Shown here: one piece after another, positions 16,843 to 26,209 of the stretch | Position numbering within the stretch: the first letter of the stretch is position 1 | Layout of the letters: each line of letters begins with the position of its first letter | DNA from: Mycobacterium saskatchewanense | Lineage (GTDB): Bacteria > Actinomycetota > Actinomycetes > Mycobacteriales > Mycobacteriaceae | Direction: 5' to 3' | Assembly (NCBI RefSeq): GCF_010729105.1 | Contig: NZ_AP022573.1 | Coordinates: forward strand, 1,984,001 to 2,048,000 | Length of the DNA stretch: 64,000 nucleotides | The notes under the pieces: generated by a model | What the model was told of the DNA's origin: nothing | Databases searched by the model: none | The model's input: only the letters and a program-made list of their open reading frames with translations | Program-made: the position numbers and the translations under genes

Positions 16843-18495
16843 ATGTCCGATACAGCAACGCAATTCACGGTGCCGGCCGTCGCCCGGGCCGTCGCGGCCG
16901 CGATCCCGGATCGGGACCTGCTCATCCAGGGGGAGCGTCGGTTCAGCTACGGACGGGTGATCGAGCGATCGAGCCGGGTCGCCTCGTACCTGCACTCGCG
17001 GGGGTTGGGCTGTCATACGGAGCGCTCGGCGATCGGGGGCCACGAGGCGGGGCAAGACCTCCTCGGCATCTACGCGTACAACGGGAACGAGTACGTCGAG
17101 GGCATGCTGGGTGCCTTCCAGTCCCGGGTCGCCCCGTTCAACGTCAACTTCCGGTACGTGAAGAGCGAGCTGCAGTATCTGCTTGCCGACTCGGGGGCGA
17201 CCGCCCTGCTCTACCACTCCGCGTTCGCGCCACGGGTCGCCGAGGTGCTGCCCGACCTTCCCCTGCTGCGTGTCCTCATCCAGATCGCCGACGGGTCGGG
17301 TAACGAGTTGCTGGACGGCGCGGTCGATTACGAGAGCGTGATCGCGGCGAGTTCGCCGCAGCCGCCGCCGGTGCAGCCCTCTCCCGATGACCTGTACGTG
17401 CTCTACACCGGCGGCACCACGGGGATGCCCAAGGGTGTGCTCTGGCGGCAGCACGACATCTTCATGACGTCCTTCGGCGGACGCAACCTGGTGACCGGCG
17501 AGCCCGCGCGCTCCCTCGACGAGATCGTGACGGCCGCCGCCGCGGGCCCGGGGACCAGCCTGATGGTGCTGCCGCCGCTCATGCACGGCGCCGCGCAGTG
17601 GACCGTGATGACGGCGCTGACCACCGGCCAGTCCGTCGTCTTCCCGACGGTCGTCGACCATTTGGACGCCGGGGACGTGGTCCGCACCATCGAGCGCGAA
17701 CGCGTCTCGGTGGTGACCGTGGTCGGCGACGCGATGGCGCGTCCGCTGGTGGCCGCCATCGAGAGCGGTGTGGCGGACGTCTCGTCGCTGGCCGTGATCG
17801 CCAACGGCGGCGCCCTGCTGACGCCCTTCGTCAAGCAGCGCCTGATCGAAGCCCTGCCCAACGCCGCGGTGGTGGACGGCGTCGGATCCTCCGAGACAGG
17901 CGTGCAGATGCACCACATGTCCGTGCGGGGGTCGGTGTCCACCGGCACCTTCAACGCCGGGCCCGACACGTTCGTCGCCGCGGACGACCTGGCCGCCATC
18001 CTGCGCCCAGGTCACGGCGGCATCGGTTGGCTGGCGCAGCGAGGACACGTCCCGCTGGGCTACAAGGGCGACGCGGCGAAGACGGCCGCGACGTTCCCGG
18101 TCATCGACGGCGTGCGATACGCCGTACCCGGTGACCGCGCCCGTCACCGGGCCGACGGCACTATCGAATTGCTGGGCCGCGATTCGGTCACCATCAATTC
18201 CGGAGGCGAGAAGATCTTCGCCGAGGAAGTCGAAACGGCGATCGCGTCGCATCCCGCGGTGACCGATGTGGTGGTCGCCGGCCGCCCCAGCGAGCGCTGG
18301 GGGCAGGAGGTCGTGGCCGTGGTCGCGCTCACCGAGGGTGCTACCACCGACGCCGACGAGCTGGTCGCGCACGCCGGGCGATCGCTGGCCCGTTACAAGC
18401 TTCCCAAAGCGATCGTGTTCCGCCCCGCCATCGAGCGCAGCCCATCGGGCAAGGCGGATTACCGGTGGGCTCGCGAGCAGGCGGCCAACGGCTGA
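16843..18495 (+). CDS. Acyl-CoA synthetase (FadD type)
   Basis: The 550-residue adenylate-forming ligase has the ATP-binding loop YTGGTTGMPKG at about 188-198, the GEKIFAEEVE hinge near 455, and a C-terminal SGKADYRWAR with the catalytic Lys. It would activate a carboxylic acid as its CoA ester, at the entry to the beta-oxidation part of the pathway. AGAGG lies 5 bp before the ATG at 16843. It is a paralogue of the synthetase at 51781, with the same overall layout. The next gene, a P450, has its own operator 20 bp after the stop. Confidence 0.88.
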   Translation: MSDTATQFTVPAVARAVAAAIPDRDLLIQGERRFSYGRVIERSSRVASYLHSRGLGCHTERSAIGGHEAGQDLLGIYAYNGNEYVEGMLGAFQSRVAPFNVNFRYVKSELQYLLADSGATALLYHSAFAPRVAEVLPDLPLLRVLIQIADGSGNELLDGAVDYESVIAASSPQPPPVQPSPDDLYVLYTGGTTGMPKGVLWRQHDIFMTSFGGRNLVTGEPARSLDEIVTAAAAGPGTSLMVLPPLMHGAAQWTVMTALTTGQSVVFPTVVDHLDAGDVVRTIERERVSVVTVVGDAMARPLVAAIESGVADVSSLAVIANGGALLTPFVKQRLIEALPNAAVVDGVGSSETGVQMHHMSVRGSVSTGTFNAGPDTFVAADDLAAILRPGHGGIGWLAQRGHVPLGYKGDAAKTAATFPVIDGVRYAVPGDRARHRADGTIELLGRDSVTINSGGEKIFAEEVETAIASHPAVTDVVVAGRPSERWGQEVVAVVALTEGATTDADELVAHAGRSLARYKLPKAIVFRPAIERSPSGKADYRWAREQAANG

Positions 18496-18514
18496 GCCTG
18501 CCCCCGATATTGCT

Positions 18515-18533
18515 TACTGTAGTAATTACAGTA
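18515..18533. promoter_or_regulatory. TACTGTA-type operator, site 5 (perfect palindrome)
   Basis: TACTGTAGTAATTACAGTA is a perfect 7-5-7 inverted repeat and defines the consensus for the set. It lies 50 bp upstream of the GTG of the P450 at 18584 in an 88-bp gap, where bound protein would overlap the promoter. This is the best single candidate for testing TetR binding. Confidence 0.75.
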
Positions 18534-18583
18534 CGATCGGACCGAAGGACGGTCCGTTCCCCCCGTAGACGCCGGAGAACCAG

Positions 18584-19780
18584 GTGACGACGAACGCTCA
18601 GGCTGGCGTCGCGACGGTCAGCCTGCGCGATCCCTACCCGTTTTTCCGCCAAAATCGAGGGCAGGCAGGGATATTCGCCGGCACGGTGATGGACTACTCC
18701 AAGTCGCCCGAGTCGTTACGGCCCGCGCGTGAGTACTCCGCGATGTCGTTCGATGCGGTCAATAGGGTTTTCCGGGACGGCCGAATCTTCAGCTCCAAGC
18801 CGTACGACAAGACGATCGGCCTGTTCATGGGGCCCACCATCCTGGCAATGCAGGGCCGGCAACATCGCGACCACCGCAACCTGGTGTCGGCGGCGTTCAA
18901 GTCGAAGACGCTGGCCCGGTGGGAGCCCGGCATCGTCCGGCCGGTCTGCAACGCGCTGATCGACGACTTCGCGGAGACCGGCCGAGCCGACCTGGTGCGG
19001 CAGTTCACGTTCGAGTTCCCCACCCGAGTCATCGCCCGGCTGCTCGGACTGCCGGAGGCAGACCTGCCGATGTTCCGCAAGCGGGCCGTGCAGCTGATCA
19101 GTTACCACGTCGACTACGAACGGGCCTTCGAGGCGTCCGCCGCGCTGAAGGACTATTTCCTCGAACAGATCGAACTGCGTAAGTCCGAGCCCACCGACGA
19201 CATCATCGGCGATCTGGTCGGCGCCGAGATCGAAGGCGAAAGGCTCAGCGACGAAGCGATCTATTCTTTCCTTCGCCTGCTGCTGCCCGCCGGGCTGGAG
19301 ACGACGTATCGGTCGTCGGGAAACCTGCTGTACCTTCTGCTGTCCCACCCGGACCAGTTCGCCGCGGTGCAAGCCGACCACGGCCTTATTCCCCGGGCCA
19401 TCGAGGAGGGGCTGCGGTTCGAGACACCTCTGACCACCGTTCAACGCTTCACGACGGAAGACACCGAAATGGACGGAGTGCGCATCCCGGCGCGATCCGT
19501 GGTCGGCGTGTGCATCGGCTCGGCCAATCGCGACGAAAGGCGTTGGGAGCGTGCGGAAGAGTTCGATATCGCCCGCAAGCAGGTGCCACACATCTCCTTC
19601 GCGGCCGGTGAGCACACCTGTCTGGGACTGCACTTGGCGCGGCTGGAAACCCGTGTCGCGCTGGAGTGCCTGCTGAGCCGGTTGACCAACCTCGTCCTGC
19701 AAAGCGACGGTGACCCGCACATCCACGGACAACCTTTCCGCTCCCCGACGGCCCTTCCGGTGACATTCGACGCAAAGTGA
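18584..19780 (+). CDS. Cytochrome P450 (copy C, paralogue of copy A)
   Basis: The 398-residue P450 has AGLETT in the I-helix and the heme loop FAAGEHTCLG with Cys346. It shares long identical runs with the P450 at 5571 (for example the segment DDIIGDLV and the FLRLLLPAGLETTYRSSGNL region), so it arose by duplication and may hydroxylate a later or related intermediate. The GTG at 18584 follows GGAGAA. It is followed 9 bp later by the CoA-transferase, with which it forms an operon under operator site 5. Confidence 0.88.
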   Translation: MTTNAQAGVATVSLRDPYPFFRQNRGQAGIFAGTVMDYSKSPESLRPAREYSAMSFDAVNRVFRDGRIFSSKPYDKTIGLFMGPTILAMQGRQHRDHRNLVSAAFKSKTLARWEPGIVRPVCNALIDDFAETGRADLVRQFTFEFPTRVIARLLGLPEADLPMFRKRAVQLISYHVDYERAFEASAALKDYFLEQIELRKSEPTDDIIGDLVGAEIEGERLSDEAIYSFLRLLLPAGLETTYRSSGNLLYLLLSHPDQFAAVQADHGLIPRAIEEGLRFETPLTTVQRFTTEDTEMDGVRIPARSVVGVCIGSANRDERRWERAEEFDIARKQVPHISFAAGEHTCLGLHLARLETRVALECLLSRLTNLVLQSDGDPHIHGQPFRSPTALPVTFDAK

Positions 19781-19789
19781 GGATGACGA

Positions 19790-21013
19790 ATGGTCAAGGT
19801 AATGGCGGGTTTCCGTGTGCTGGAACTGGCGCAGTTCACATTCGTGCCGGCGGCGGGCGCCATCCTCGCGGACTGGGGCGCGGACGTCATCAAGGTGGAG
19901 CATCCGGTCCGTGGTGACACCCAACGGGGGTTCCTCAACATGGGGGGCATCCAGGTCGACCCCGACCGGCACCCGCTGATGGAGCATCCCAATCGAGGCA
20001 AGCGCAGCGTCGGCATCGACGTCTCCACACCGGGCGGCCAGGAGGTGCTCTACGAATTGGCCAGGGCCTCCGACGTCTTCCTGACCAATTACCTTCCTGC
20101 CCAACGGCAGAAGAACATGTTCGACGTCGAGCACATCCGGGGGGTGAACCCCAACATCGTCTATGCCCGCGGAACCGCGTACGGCGACAAGGGACCCGAG
20201 CGCGACGTCGGCGGCTATGACGGCACCGCCTTCTGGACACGCAGCGGCATCGGTTACGCGTTGACCCCGGAGGGATTGGGAGGTGCTCTGCCGCAAAGTA
20301 TCCCGGCCTTCGGCGATTCCATCGGCGGCATGAACATCGCGGGTGGCATCTCGGCCGCACTGCTGCACCGCGAGCGCACCGGTGAAGCCCTCGAGGTGGA
20401 CGTGTCGCTGCTGAGCACGGCCTGGTGGGCGGCGGGCGCCAGCATGACGCAGGGCATGGAGACCGGCGAGGTCATGCGCAACGCAATGCCGGGATCCGGT
20501 GCATCGGTGAACCCGTTCATGGGCAACTACCTGACCTCCGACGGAGGCACCATCAACCTGTGCGTCATCAGCCCGACCGGGTTGATTCGCGACACCTTCG
20601 CGCACCTCGACATCCCCGAGGCCGCGGACGACCCACGCTTCGCCGACGTGCTCCCGCTGATCCAGAACGCCGACGCGGCGGCCGAACTCATCGCGGAAGC
20701 CTTCGCGCGAAAGCCGTTCGACTACTGGCGCCAGCACCTCAAGACGATGAGGGGGCAGTGGGCACCGTTTCAGAGCCTGCTCGATCTCGCCGCCGACGAG
20801 CAAGCGATCGCCAACGACATGGTCGCCGAGCTCGAACTCGCCGGCGGCGGAGAACCGTTCAAGGTCGTGCGCGGGCCCGTGCAGTTCAACCACGAGCCGC
20901 TGGAGACGTCCAGGGCACCACAGGCCTCCGAACACACCGAGCTCGTCCTGATGGAGCTCGGCATGGACTGGGACAGGATCGCCGAGCTGAAGGAAGCCGG
21001 AGCGATCGCGTGA
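19790..21013 (+). CDS. CaiB/BaiF (class III) CoA-transferase
   Basis: The 407-residue protein begins FRVLELAQFTFVPAAGAILA and DWGADVIKVEHP, the hallmark of family III CoA-transferases, and has the candidate catalytic Asp in GGYDGTAFWTRSG. These enzymes move CoA between an acyl-CoA and a free acid via a mixed anhydride on that Asp. Here it would give an alternative to the synthetases for activating a carboxylic acid, or would recycle CoA from a product. The ATG at 19790 has GAGGA upstream. It is the last gene of the left half of the catabolic locus. Confidence 0.88.
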   Translation: MVKVMAGFRVLELAQFTFVPAAGAILADWGADVIKVEHPVRGDTQRGFLNMGGIQVDPDRHPLMEHPNRGKRSVGIDVSTPGGQEVLYELARASDVFLTNYLPAQRQKNMFDVEHIRGVNPNIVYARGTAYGDKGPERDVGGYDGTAFWTRSGIGYALTPEGLGGALPQSIPAFGDSIGGMNIAGGISAALLHRERTGEALEVDVSLLSTAWWAAGASMTQGMETGEVMRNAMPGSGASVNPFMGNYLTSDGGTINLCVISPTGLIRDTFAHLDIPEAADDPRFADVLPLIQNADAAAELIAEAFARKPFDYWRQHLKTMRGQWAPFQSLLDLAADEQAIANDMVAELELAGGGEPFKVVRGPVQFNHEPLETSRAPQASEHTELVLMELGMDWDRIAELKEAGAIA

Positions 21014-21198
21014 ATGCCGCCACCGCGACTTAACGCGCTAAGTGCACTCACGGCGTCGCGCGGGTAGCCACCGAGTGCACGCGCGGCTACGCCACGGTTA
21101 AATGAAGTTCGCACCGAAAAACGAGACTCCGAATCTCGGCGTCCAAGCTCGTAGGCTATCGCGGAAAGCCCGTCTCACCATCGATGTGAGGAGTTGCG

Positions 21199-21552
21199 TT
21201 GGCCACAACCGAGTTTCCACCGGGGCAAGCCCCGGTATCCGGCGGCGAGCAGTTCGTGAGCATCCACGCCAGTCCCGAGTTCGTCGAATTGCGGCGCGGG
21301 TTACGCCGTTTCGTCTTCCCGATGACGGCGTTGTTCCTGGCTTGGTACGCCACCTATGTCTTGCTGGGCGCCTTCGCGCACGACTTCATGGCCGTCAAGG
21401 TCTTCGGGAATGTCAACGTCGGGCTGCTCATCGGCCTGGGACAATTCCTGACCACATTCCTCATCACCGGGCTTTATGTGCGGTTCGCCAACCGTGAACT
21501 TGACCCGCGCGCCGCCACCATCCGCTCGAAGCTGGAAGGTCGGGCATCGTGA
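21199..21552 (+). CDS. DUF485 membrane protein, partner of the symporter
   Basis: The 117-residue protein has two hydrophobic segments, FPMTALFLAWYATYVLLGAF and LLIGLGQFLTTFLITGLYV, with a conserved RRGLRRF before the first. This is the DUF485 (YjcH-like) architecture that accompanies ActP-type symporters. It starts at a TTG (21199) preceded by GAGGAG. Its stop overlaps the symporter GTG (GTGA), so the two are coupled. The 185-bp gap upstream has GTAGCC-N16-GGCTAC and CGAGA-N7-TCTCG inverted repeats but no TACTGTA element. Confidence 0.8.
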   Translation: MATTEFPPGQAPVSGGEQFVSIHASPEFVELRRGLRRFVFPMTALFLAWYATYVLLGAFAHDFMAVKVFGNVNVGLLIGLGQFLTTFLITGLYVRFANRELDPRAATIRSKLEGRAS

Positions 21553-23180
21553 CCGCGCTGGCCGCCGCGCACGACACGATCGGCAATCCCGTTGCCAACA
21601 TTGCGATCTTCGCCGTCTTCGTCCTGATCACCCTCTGCGTGGTGATCCGGGCCAGCCGGCGCAACGCCACCGCGACCGAGTTCTTCACCGCAGACCGTGC
21701 CTTCTCGGGACCACAGAACGGCATCGCCATCGCGGGCGACTACCTGTCCGCGGCGAGCTTCCTCGGCATCGCCGGCGCGATTGCCGTCTACGGCTACGAC
21801 GGGTTCCTGTATTCCATCGGCTTCCTCGTTGCCTGGTTGGTGGCCCTGCTGTTGGTGGCCGAACTGATTCGCAACACCGGCAAATTCACGATGGCCGACG
21901 TGCTCAGCTTCCGGCTCAGGCAGCGCCCGGTGCGACTGGTCGCGGCCATCTCGACGCTGACCGTCTCGCTGTTCTACCTCCTCGCGCAGATGGCCGGCGC
22001 GGGCGGTCTGGTCGCGTTGCTGCTCAACGTCAAGGGCCGCCTTGGCGAATCGATCGTGATCGCCGCCGTCGGAGTCCTGATGATCGTGTACGTTCTCGTC
22101 GGCGGCATGAAGGGCACCACCTGGGTACAGATCATCAAGGCCGTGCTGCTGATCCTCGGCGCCGCGGCGATGACGGTGATGGTGCTCGCGAAGTTCGGCA
22201 TGAACTTCTCCGACATCCTGGGGTCGGCGCAGTCGGCGGTGTCCCACGCCATCACCAAGGGAGTCGCCAACCGGAACGTGCTGGCACCGGGCGCCCAGTA
22301 CGGCGGATCGACTACCTCGAAAATCAACCTGCTATCGCTGGGCCTCGCACTGGTGCTCGGCACCGCGGGCCTGCCGCATGTGTTGATGCGCTTCTACACG
22401 GTGCCAACCGCGAAAGAGGCGCGCCGCTCGGTGGTATGGGCGATCGGCCTCATCGGTGCCTTCTACCTGTTCACGCTGGCGCTGGGCTACGGCGCCGCCG
22501 CCATGGTCGGGCCCGACCGCATCCTCAAGGCCGCCGGCGGCCAGAACTCGGCGGCTCCCCTGCTGGCGTTCCAACTCGGCGGAGTCGTCCTGCTCGGCGT
22601 CATCTCCGCGGTGGCGTTCGCAACGATCCTCGCCGTGGTCGCGGGCCTGACGATCACCGCATCGACGTCGTTCGCGCACGACATCTATGCCAGCCTGATC
22701 CGGCGCCACCAAGTCACCGAGACCGAACAGGTTCGGGTGTCGCGCATCACCGCCGTCGTGCTCGGCGTATTCGGGATCGCGCTCGGCATCCTGGCGAACG
22801 GCCAGAACGTCGCATTCCTGGTGGCGCTCGCGTTCGCGATCGCGGCCTCCGCCAACCTGCCGACCATCCTGTATTCGCTCTATTGGCCGCGGTTCAACAC
22901 CCGCGGCGCGCTGTGGAGCATGTACGGCGGCCTGATCTCGACGCTCGTGTTGATCGTGTTCTCCCCCGCGGTGTCCGGTTCGAAGAGCGCGATGATCCCG
23001 GGCGCGGACTTCGCCTGGTTCCCGCTTTCCAACCCCGGAATTGTCTCGATCCCATTGGCTTTCCTACTCGGCGTCGTCGGCACCCTGTCGTCGCCCGACC
23101 GCGGCGATCCGGAGCTCAACGCGGAGATGGAGGTCCGCTCGCTCACCGGGATCGGCGCCGAGAAAGCCACCGCCCACTGA
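21549..23180 (+). CDS. Solute:sodium symporter, ActP (cation/acetate) family
   Basis: The 543-residue multi-pass transporter of the SSS family starts with NIAIFAVFVLITLCVVI and has GDYLSAASFLGIAG, the sodium-site motif region of acetate permease ActP. About 13 hydrophobic segments can be traced. ActP homologues import short monocarboxylates such as acetate or pyruvate; a larger acid is possible here. It is coupled to the DUF485 gene. The 155-bp gap downstream holds no gene that I can support. Confidence 0.85.
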   Translation: MTALAAAHDTIGNPVANIAIFAVFVLITLCVVIRASRRNATATEFFTADRAFSGPQNGIAIAGDYLSAASFLGIAGAIAVYGYDGFLYSIGFLVAWLVALLLVAELIRNTGKFTMADVLSFRLRQRPVRLVAAISTLTVSLFYLLAQMAGAGGLVALLLNVKGRLGESIVIAAVGVLMIVYVLVGGMKGTTWVQIIKAVLLILGAAAMTVMVLAKFGMNFSDILGSAQSAVSHAITKGVANRNVLAPGAQYGGSTTSKINLLSLGLALVLGTAGLPHVLMRFYTVPTAKEARRSVVWAIGLIGAFYLFTLALGYGAAAMVGPDRILKAAGGQNSAAPLLAFQLGGVVLLGVISAVAFATILAVVAGLTITASTSFAHDIYASLIRRHQVTETEQVRVSRITAVVLGVFGIALGILANGQNVAFLVALAFAIAASANLPTILYSLYWPRFNTRGALWSMYGGLISTLVLIVFSPAVSGSKSAMIPGADFAWFPLSNPGIVSIPLAFLLGVVGTLSSPDRGDPELNAEMEVRSLTGIGAEKATAH

Positions 23181-23335
23181 CGCGGCCCCTCCACCGAACG
23201 TGCGATTGTTGCGACGATACGCCGCCCGGGCTCAAGGACTGATTACACATTCGGCGCCGGATGGGAAAAACTCCGCGGCACCGGCGCAGCGAGGGTACGG
23301 ACGAGGTGAGCACGCAGGTCGGCTGGGCTTGATTC

Positions 23336-23815
23336 CTAAAACGAATCCACCTTCTCCGTGCTGACGCGCATGCCGTGACCCGTGCGGTCATTGGTGAAGC
23401 TGATGGCGTCGGCGGCGGCGGTGATGGTCCAGTGTTGGGCCCAGTATGTCCGCGGACTCAGCTCGACCTTGCCCTCGAGGGCACCTAGGTCGGCGTCAAC
23501 GAATTGGAGTTCGCCGTCGACGTTGACGCTCACGGTATGAAACGGTTTCCCGTCGCCCCGGGCAGGCCAACCGTCCGAGGAGGTTTCGCAGGCGACTATG
23601 ACGGCAGCCACCGAACAGCCGATAGCCTGCGAGATCGTGGTCACACGCACGTAACCCTGGTCGTTCGGCGCCAACGACACCGGCGGTGCGGGCGGCGTCG
23701 AGGTGGTGATCAGGTGATACGTGGGCGCCGCGGTGACCGCTGTGGGAATCAAGACGGCCGCGACCGCGGAACACACAGCAGCGGCCATCACACCGAGCCC
23801 CTCGAATCGATCCAT
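23336..23815 (-). CDS. Exported protein of unknown function
   Basis: The 159-residue protein has a clear signal peptide (VMAAAVCSAVAAVLIPTAVTAAP, cleavage near AVTA|AP written from residue 9). The mature part has two cysteines (GCSVAAVIVACETS) and is rich in beta-type residues, including RTYWAQHWTITAAAD. I do not recognise the family. It lies 24 bp after the stop of the frameshifted exported gene and is probably co-transcribed with it from the ATAGGG-type promoter at 24230. Confidence 0.7.
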   Translation of the reverse strand: MDRFEGLGVMAAAVCSAVAAVLIPTAVTAAPTYHLITTSTPPAPPVSLAPNDQGYVRVTTISQAIGCSVAAVIVACETSSDGWPARGDGKPFHTVSVNVDGELQFVDADLGALEGKVELSPRTYWAQHWTITAAADAISFTNDRTGHGMRVSTEKVDSF

Positions 23816-23839
23816 TCGCCGCGCGCCCTAGCCCTGCAT

Positions 23840-24165
23840 TTAGGACATTCGGCACGCGCACCCGCCGGGCTTGTGCCCGGTGAGCGTGGCCCGCTGCCCA
23901 CCGACCCGAATCGCACGTTCGTGGGTGCCGTTGTGGTCGGTGTAGGTCGATGCAAGGAACTTGCTTCCGGTCACCTCGACCGTCCGCGACCACGCCGTCG
24001 AAACCCATTTGGCGGTGCCGGGCGGATAAACCGGCGTCCCCGGGTCGGGGATGCCGCCGGGTGTGCATCCGCCGTCAGCCGAAGCGCGAGGTAATCCCGT
24101 GACGTCTGCGCCGACGAGGGGGCGGCCATATAGATCGGCAACACGGGCGCGAAATGACTGTGCAT
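23840..24165 (-). pseudogene. Exported small protein, probably frameshifted
   Basis: An ATG at 24165 with AGGAG upstream starts MHSHFAPVLPIYMAAP. After a CCCCC run (about 24122-24126) that frame loses its character. The other frame continues as LVGADVTGLPRASA, an export-signal-like end, then DGGCTPGGIPDPGTPVYPPG, KWVSTAWSRTVEVTGSKFLA and a C-terminal CACRMS before a TAA. The 326-bp span needs one extra base to be in frame, which a sixth C in the run would supply. I infer a secreted protein of about 108 residues disabled by a 1-bp indel, or a sequencing error. The family is unknown. Confidence 0.55.
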
Positions 24166-24229
24166 GAAAAGGTCTCCTGTCGCCGATCCCGAGGCATTCG
24201 ACGCTATGTCCCCGCGCGCCGAGGGGGAA

Positions 24230-24246
24230 ATAGGGTAATTCCCTAC
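24230..24246 (-). promoter_or_regulatory. ATAGGG-type operator/promoter, copy 1
   Basis: On the plus strand the sequence is ATAGGG-TAATT-CCCTAC, a near-perfect 6-5-6 inverted repeat. On the minus strand, 22 bp further along, ATAGCGTCGA (24207-24198) fits the -10-like box found at the same distance in the other three copies. It sits between the exported-protein operon (start 24165) and the regulator gene that ends at 24304. It probably binds one of the LuxR-type regulators of this region. Confidence 0.65.
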
Positions 24247-24303
24247 GATCGCGACACGGCGAGGTGTTCGCTCGTCCGCGGATGGCACTGCGGGACGGTG
24301 CCC

Positions 24304-26209
24304 TCAGGCCGGCGTTTGGCTCACGTGCCAGGCCAGCTCGGCGCGGGACCGGATGTTGAGCTTCCGATAAATCCTGGCAAGGTTGGCTTCCACCGTTTTT
24401 GGACTGATGAACAATGTGCTGGCGATGGCCCGATTCGTCATTCCCTTGGTGACGAGTTCAGCTATTCGCCGTTCCGAAAGGGTCAGGCCGTCGCTGGTCC
24501 GCAGCCGTGGCACGCCGGCGCGGGCAAGGGCAGCGCGGGCCCGATCTGCCCACAATGGACTTCCGAGTTCTTCGAACCCGCGCAACGCCTCGCCTAGCGT
24601 GGCCGCGCTGGCGTCCTTCAGACGATGCCGGCGTTGCAACTCGCCAAGGAGAACCTGCGTGCGGGCTCTCTCGAACGGCATCGCCAGGCCGTCGAGGTGG
24701 GCAAGCGCGCGCCCGGCTGCGGCAAGCGCGTCGTCGACATCGCCGCGCGCCGAACACAGCAAGCTACGGCAGCGCGCGCCGATGGCGACCGTCCATTGTC
24801 TGTCGACACGAGCGCCGTTGCTTTCCATGGCCTCCACCAGCTGCGCCGCATCGTCGATGCGATCGACGGCGGTGAGCGCCTCAACCAGGTCGGGAACGAA
24901 TGCAGCCAAGATGATTTCGGTCTGTCGACCAGTTGCTTGCAGTCGAGACCGCAAACCTTCCCCGGCGCTCAATGCAGCGCCGTAATCGCCCAGCGAAACC
25001 TCCAGGAATACCAGTGCGGTACTGGCCAAATCGCTCAGTTGCTGCGAACCGCACCGCCGGCTGGCGGCCAATCCTTCAGTGATGTCGTTGCGGGACTGTG
25101 CTTCTCGTCCCAGGTACGCACCGACGAGGCCGCTGATGATCAACGACATCGCGCGCGCCAAATCGCCGTCGATCTGCGTGGCGCGCTCGATCATTTCCCC
25201 TGCGATCCGCTCGGCGTCTGCAAAGTTTCCCATCCACGTCTCGATCAGCGCCGAATGGAACGCACAAGCGACCAGCTCGCTCTCTTCTCCGTTCTCGATA
25301 CAGCCGCGTCGAACGTCGAGCATCCGCCGGCGGCCTTCGTCAAGGTGGTCCGTCCACGCCAAGATCAGCGCCTGCTGCACCCGGGGACGGAGCACCAGCG
25401 GGACGTGCGCCCCCGTTTCACCACATTCCAGCGCGCGTCGCAGACCAATCTCGTCTACGCCGTCACCGCGCAAAAACGACAACATAGTCCTCGCCCCGAG
25501 GGCCAGGCCGATCAACTCAGGCTGCTCGAGACAGGCCGCGATGTTCACGGCATTCTCGGCGGTTCGCACGGCCTGATCGAGTTGGCCGAGGTGGGCGCAC
25601 GAATAGGCGAGCATGACCTGTATTTGTACGCGCAGCGCAAGGCTGCTCACTGCGTCGTTCATTGCCTGCTGAAGGAGCGACGCCGCGGCAGGGAAACTGT
25701 CGCAATGGAAAGCGATCATCGCCAGCGCGTGCGCCGCCTCGCCACGGACGAGGCCCGGCGGCATGGAGGTGATCGCCTCGCCAAGCAGCCTTTTGGCGTA
25801 CGCCGGCTCGCCCGCAGCGAAATGGTATTGGGCAGAGCGCATCTGGCGCAGCGGATCGTCACCTCCGAGACTGATCGCCAAGTCGACGAGCTCCGCCGCA
25901 TCGGCCGGCGCCCCGCGGGCGCGGGCCAGTTCGGCGGCCATGTCTAGTGAGCGCAGCGTCCGCTCGTCGGACGTCATGGCGCCCAGCGCCAAGTGCCGTG
26001 CCTGCAATTCGGGCTCGTGCACAACCGTGGCCAGGCGACGGTGCATCTGGCGGCGCTGCGCCGGCGTTGCGCCGGCCAACACACCCTGGGCCAACAACGG
26101 CTCCGTGAAGCGCAACCAGGGCCCGTGAATGGCGACGACGCCTTCGGCTTCGGCCTCCTCGAGCAGCTCGACGATGGCACGTGCGTCGGCGCCCGTGGCG
26201 CCGGCTAGC
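24304..26209 (-). pseudogene. LuxR-type ATPase regulator 1, C-terminal part (cut by IS)
   Basis: This part holds the TPR-like repeats and the C-terminal LuxR HTH (LTLSERRIAELVTKGMTNRA, then FISPKTVEANLARIYRKLN). Upstream codons read on as GATGADARAIVELLEEAEAE up to 26203, and 26204-26209 is the GCTAGC target copy, where the IS begins. The first ATG inside (26115) is unlikely to be the natural start. Joined with 27304-28187 (one GCTAGC removed) it gives 927 codons in frame, very close to the intact paralogue at 32539 (924). An internal start could still produce a DNA-binding fragment. Confidence 0.85.
26204..26209. repeat. Target-site duplication, left copy
   Basis: GCTAGC here and at 27304-27309 flank the insertion element directly. 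It fits the NCTAGN 6-bp target known for IS481. One copy belongs to the original regulator gene, where it encodes part of VLA. Confidence 0.85.

Noticed and set aside
18716..20935. 739-codon minus-strand frame opposite the P450 and CoA-transferase
   Set aside because: Shadow frame; both genes on the plus strand have clear motifs.
21050..21110. GTAGCC...GGCTAC hairpin after the CoA-transferase as a terminator
   Set aside because: The loop is long and no T-run follows; it could be a weak structure only.
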